Below are positions 5,714 through 6,782 of a stretch of DNA of 6,782 nt, piece after piece. The translations under genes and the position numbers were made by a program. The notes beneath the pieces were generated by a model. The model saw only the letters and a list, made by a program, of their open reading frames with translations. It did not search any database and was not told the origin of the DNA. This DNA comes from CAJAQL01 sp964442965. Lineage in GTDB: Bacteria; Patescibacteriota; Minisyncoccia; UBA6257; 2-01-FULL-56-20. The stretch is taken from contig CAYUBE010000032.1 in assembly GCA_964442965.1 (NCBI GenBank), positions 1 through 6,782 on the forward strand, read 5' to 3'. Numbering within the stretch: position 1 is the stretch's first letter; every line of letters starts with the position of its first letter.

Positions 5714-6138
5714 ATTCGATTTAATAATTTTTTAATGAATGTCTCCGGTAGTTTTTTTGGTGCCCCTTGCTGCCGTATCCACCCGCCGAGCATCCGGCCG
5801 ATCTCGTCGAGTTTTTCGGAGAGCGCGATATATTTTTTATTATCGAGCGCTTGAATCTCCCAAAGTATCTGGAGAAAAAATTTTACAAGATCAAGCTGTG
5901 CCGCCGCCTTTCGAAGATAAGGAACTTTCTGTTCCTTACTCAAATAGGTGGCGATAAAAATCGGCTCAGTGGTTTCAATAAACAGAGCGTCGATTTTTGT
6001 ACCGAGCGTGTAACGGGAATCTTTCGGGATGTTCGGTAAATAGCTGTGCCATAATTTATAAGCCAGAATGAGATGCGTTATGATTGGGATGGTAACATGT
6101 GGAGAGGCGATAGTTAAACGATTGCTTGAGTTTTCCAT
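5710..6138 (-). CDS. Four-helix-bundle protein of the Avd-like family
   Basis: A 142-aa protein of the family that includes Avd, the accessory protein of diversity-generating retroelements, and related stand-alone proteins abundant in CPR bacteria. In retroelements Avd forms a basic pentameric barrel that binds the reverse transcriptase and RNA; the role of stand-alone members is not known. Four helices are visible at about 17-32, 39-66, 69-97 and 100-123. The family signature is RYTLGTKID (42-50) in helix two and LDEIGRMLGGWIRQQ (110-124) in helix four. The tail (KKLPETFIKKLLNRI) is basic, which would suit nucleic-acid binding. There is no signal peptide. The start at 6138 lies 12 bp after a strong -10 box and has no good Shine-Dalgarno. 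No reverse transcriptase, template repeat or variable repeat is visible in this window. The gene is divergent from the 128-aa gene with promoters back to back. Confidence 0.8.
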   Translation of the reverse strand: MENSSNRLTIASPHVTIPIITHLILAYKLWHSYLPNIPKDSRYTLGTKIDALFIETTEPIFIATYLSKEQKVPYLRKAAAQLDLVKFFLQILWEIQALDNKKYIALSEKLDEIGRMLGGWIRQQGAPKKLPETFIKKLLNRI

Positions 6139-6150
6139 CTCGATGATTAT

Positions 6151-6179
6151 ATAATATAACCTTAGAATGATATTGTCAA
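6151..6179 (-). promoter_or_regulatory. Promoter of the Avd-like gene
   Basis: On the minus strand TTGACA (6179-6174, perfect), a 17-bp spacer and TATTAT (6156-6151, 5/6). The expected start at about 6144 leaves a leader of about six bases, so translation must begin without a normal Shine-Dalgarno. A second TATAAT lies five bases further downstream. Confidence 0.75.
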
Positions 6180-6194
6180 TCTATCGCTTGACAA
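6173..6194. repeat. Inverted repeat formed by two divergent -35 boxes
   Basis: TTGTCAA (6173-6179) and TTGACAA (6188-6194) form a 7-bp inverted repeat separated by TCTATCGC. Each arm contains the perfect -35 hexamer of one of the two divergent promoters. Two polymerases are unlikely to fit at once, and the repeat could also be an operator. Confidence 0.65.
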
Positions 6195-6216
6195 ATCTAA
6201 AAATCGGGGCTATACC
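6188..6216 (+). promoter_or_regulatory. Promoter of the 128-aa gene and its leader
   Basis: TTGACA (6188-6193, perfect), a 17-bp spacer and TATACC (6211-6216, 4/6). The expected start is about 6223, giving a leader of about 138 nt before the ATG at 6361. A second TTGACA at 6229-6234 has no matching -10 box. Confidence 0.7.
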
Positions 6217-6222
6217 GTAACC

Positions 6223-6360
6223 AGATTTTTGACATCTTATGGATGGTCACGGCCAAAAGTTTTCGACTTTGCTCGGGATTTTTGGCTGTGACCACAGTGG
6301 TCATGGTTCCTCCTCGGATAAGAGGAAATGAAACGCCCGAATAAGGGCAAGGAGTTAATC
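6223..6360 (+). promoter_or_regulatory. Long structured mRNA leader, candidate cis-regulatory RNA
   Basis: The predicted leader contains, in order: a 14-bp stem of 6245-6258 (GGTCACGGCCAAAA) with 6280-6293 (TTTTGGCTGTGACC), with one G-U pair and a 21-nt loop; the palindrome TGACCACAGTGGTCA (6289-6303), which shares TGACC with the first stem so the two hairpins exclude each other; a TTCCTC/GAGGAA hairpin (6307-6327); a GCCC/GGGC hairpin (6335-6348) directly before the Shine-Dalgarno AAGGAG (6349-6354). CTCCT at 6310-6314 is complementary to AGGAG of the Shine-Dalgarno. Switching structures and a maskable Shine-Dalgarno are typical of riboswitches and attenuators. I recognise no known class, and no covariation can be tested here. 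Confidence 0.5.
6239..6331 (+). CDS. Possible 30-aa upstream ORF in the leader
   Basis: An open frame of 30 codons runs from ATG 6239 to TGA 6329-6331 (start MDGHGQKFSTLL, later GCDHSGHGSS, end DKRK). Its stop overlaps the ATG at 6328 as ATGA, a common translational-coupling layout, and that ATG is in frame with the 128-aa gene. The first codon has no Shine-Dalgarno and lies about 16 nt after the predicted transcription start. The same bases form the large stem of the leader, so the frame may be accidental. No homologue is recognised. Confidence 0.25.
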   Translation: MDGHGQKFSTLLGIFGCDHSGHGSSSDKRK

Positions 6361-6747
6361 ATGAGTACGACATCGGAATTTGCATCTGCAAATTACACCA
6401 TGGGTCAATTAAATGCCATGGTAAAAATTTTAAAAAAACAGGCCGGAGAGGATGCAGTCGAAAAATTCCTCCGCGGCGAAATTACCGTTTCTTTACCGCC
6501 CCGCACCTGGACCGAATCCGACAACGTTATCCGTTTCTCGGTAACGAGCGATGGAACCTCCGGTCCAGAATGGATCGGGCGCCTGGAGAAAAAAGGCTAT
6601 CGCATAAGTGATTATGCAAAGAGCATCTTGAAGTCGAAAGACTTCAAACCGACCTCCGGCGTTACGACTGAAATCGTTGTTCTGAAAGGACAACTCTTCA
6701 GCGATACCGATCGAATTACCGAAAAAATTCGAGTTAAGGAGCATTAA
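6361..6747 (+). CDS. Conserved protein of unknown function, CPR-type
   Basis: A 128-aa soluble protein without signal peptide or membrane helix. The function is unknown. It has two parts: a helical N-terminus (about 12-40, TMGQLNAMVKILKKQAGEDA then VEKFLRGE) and a second part with the motif VTSDGTSGPEWIGRLEKKGY (61-80), followed by DYAKSILKSKDFKPTSGVT (84-102) and TEIVVLKGQLFSDTDRIT (103-120). I associate this motif set with small proteins found repeatedly in Parcubacteria-like genomes, but this is memory and not a search. The start at 6361 is fixed by the Shine-Dalgarno AAGGAG six bases upstream; the in-frame ATG at 6328 (11 residues longer) has GAGGAA directly against it, too close to be a good site. 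It is the only gene here with a long leader and a clear Shine-Dalgarno. No terminator is seen in the 35 bp that remain. Confidence 0.8.
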   Translation: MSTTSEFASANYTMGQLNAMVKILKKQAGEDAVEKFLRGEITVSLPPRTWTESDNVIRFSVTSDGTSGPEWIGRLEKKGYRISDYAKSILKSKDFKPTSGVTTEIVVLKGQLFSDTDRITEKIRVKEH

Positions 6748-6782
6748 GTGTGTTTTTCCGGCGGAGATTTTCGTTTGGGTTT

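Noticed and set aside
5739..6039. Two plus-strand frames opposite the Avd-like gene
   Set aside because: The minus frame carries a recognisable family signature and a strong promoter; these do not.
6229..6234. Second TTGACA before the 128-aa gene
   Set aside because: No -10-like hexamer lies 15-19 bp downstream.
1..6782. CRISPR array, insertion sequence or diversity-generating retroelement
   Set aside because: No regularly spaced direct repeats, transposase or reverse transcriptase were found on either strand.

Overview
The window looks like a piece of a Candidate Phyla Radiation (Patescibacteria, probably Parcubacteria-like) genome. This rests on gene content recognised from memory and not on any search: a stand-alone Avd-like four-helix-bundle protein, a small protein of a type I associate with CPR genomes (core motif VTSDGTSGPEWI), a eukaryote-type phosphomannomutase-like HAD enzyme, tRNA without encoded CCA, and mostly single-gene transcription units.

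Layout. Positions 1-166 hold an intrinsic terminator and possibly the start of a gene that leaves the left edge. Positions 167-2338 (minus) encode an FtsK/SpoIIIE DNA translocase. A 154-bp divergent region carries an ftsK promoter with a perfect 20-bp palindrome at its expected transcription start, and the promoter of the next gene. Positions 2492-3268 (plus) encode the HAD phosphomannomutase-like protein, whose terminator overlaps its stop codon. Next come an exact 5' half of one tRNA-Thr (3298-3332) and directly after it a complete tRNA-Thr(CGT) (3333-3405). Positions 3467-5434 (plus) encode a cytoplasmic-looking M13 zinc metallopeptidase with every expected active-site residue. Positions 5435-5709 contain a minus-strand tRNA-like cloverleaf with a defective anticodon arm, tandem terminators, and a promoter-to-terminator unit that looks like a small RNA gene. 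Positions 5710-6138 (minus) encode the Avd-like protein. Positions 6361-6747 (plus) encode the 128-aa conserved protein of unknown function.

The richest non-coding part is 6139-6360. Two strong promoters diverge with their -35 boxes forming an inverted repeat only 8 bp apart. The plus-strand transcript would have a leader of about 138 nt with a 14-bp stem, a competing palindromic hairpin, two smaller hairpins, an anti-Shine-Dalgarno segment and an overlapping 30-codon upstream ORF. This is the best candidate for an undescribed regulatory element.

Several genes (HAD, M13 peptidase, Avd-like) have a -10 box so close to the start codon that the mRNA should be leaderless or nearly so. The 128-aa gene is the exception, with a long leader and a clear Shine-Dalgarno. 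The genes do not form one pathway: translocation, sugar-phosphate metabolism and proteolysis sit here as independent units.
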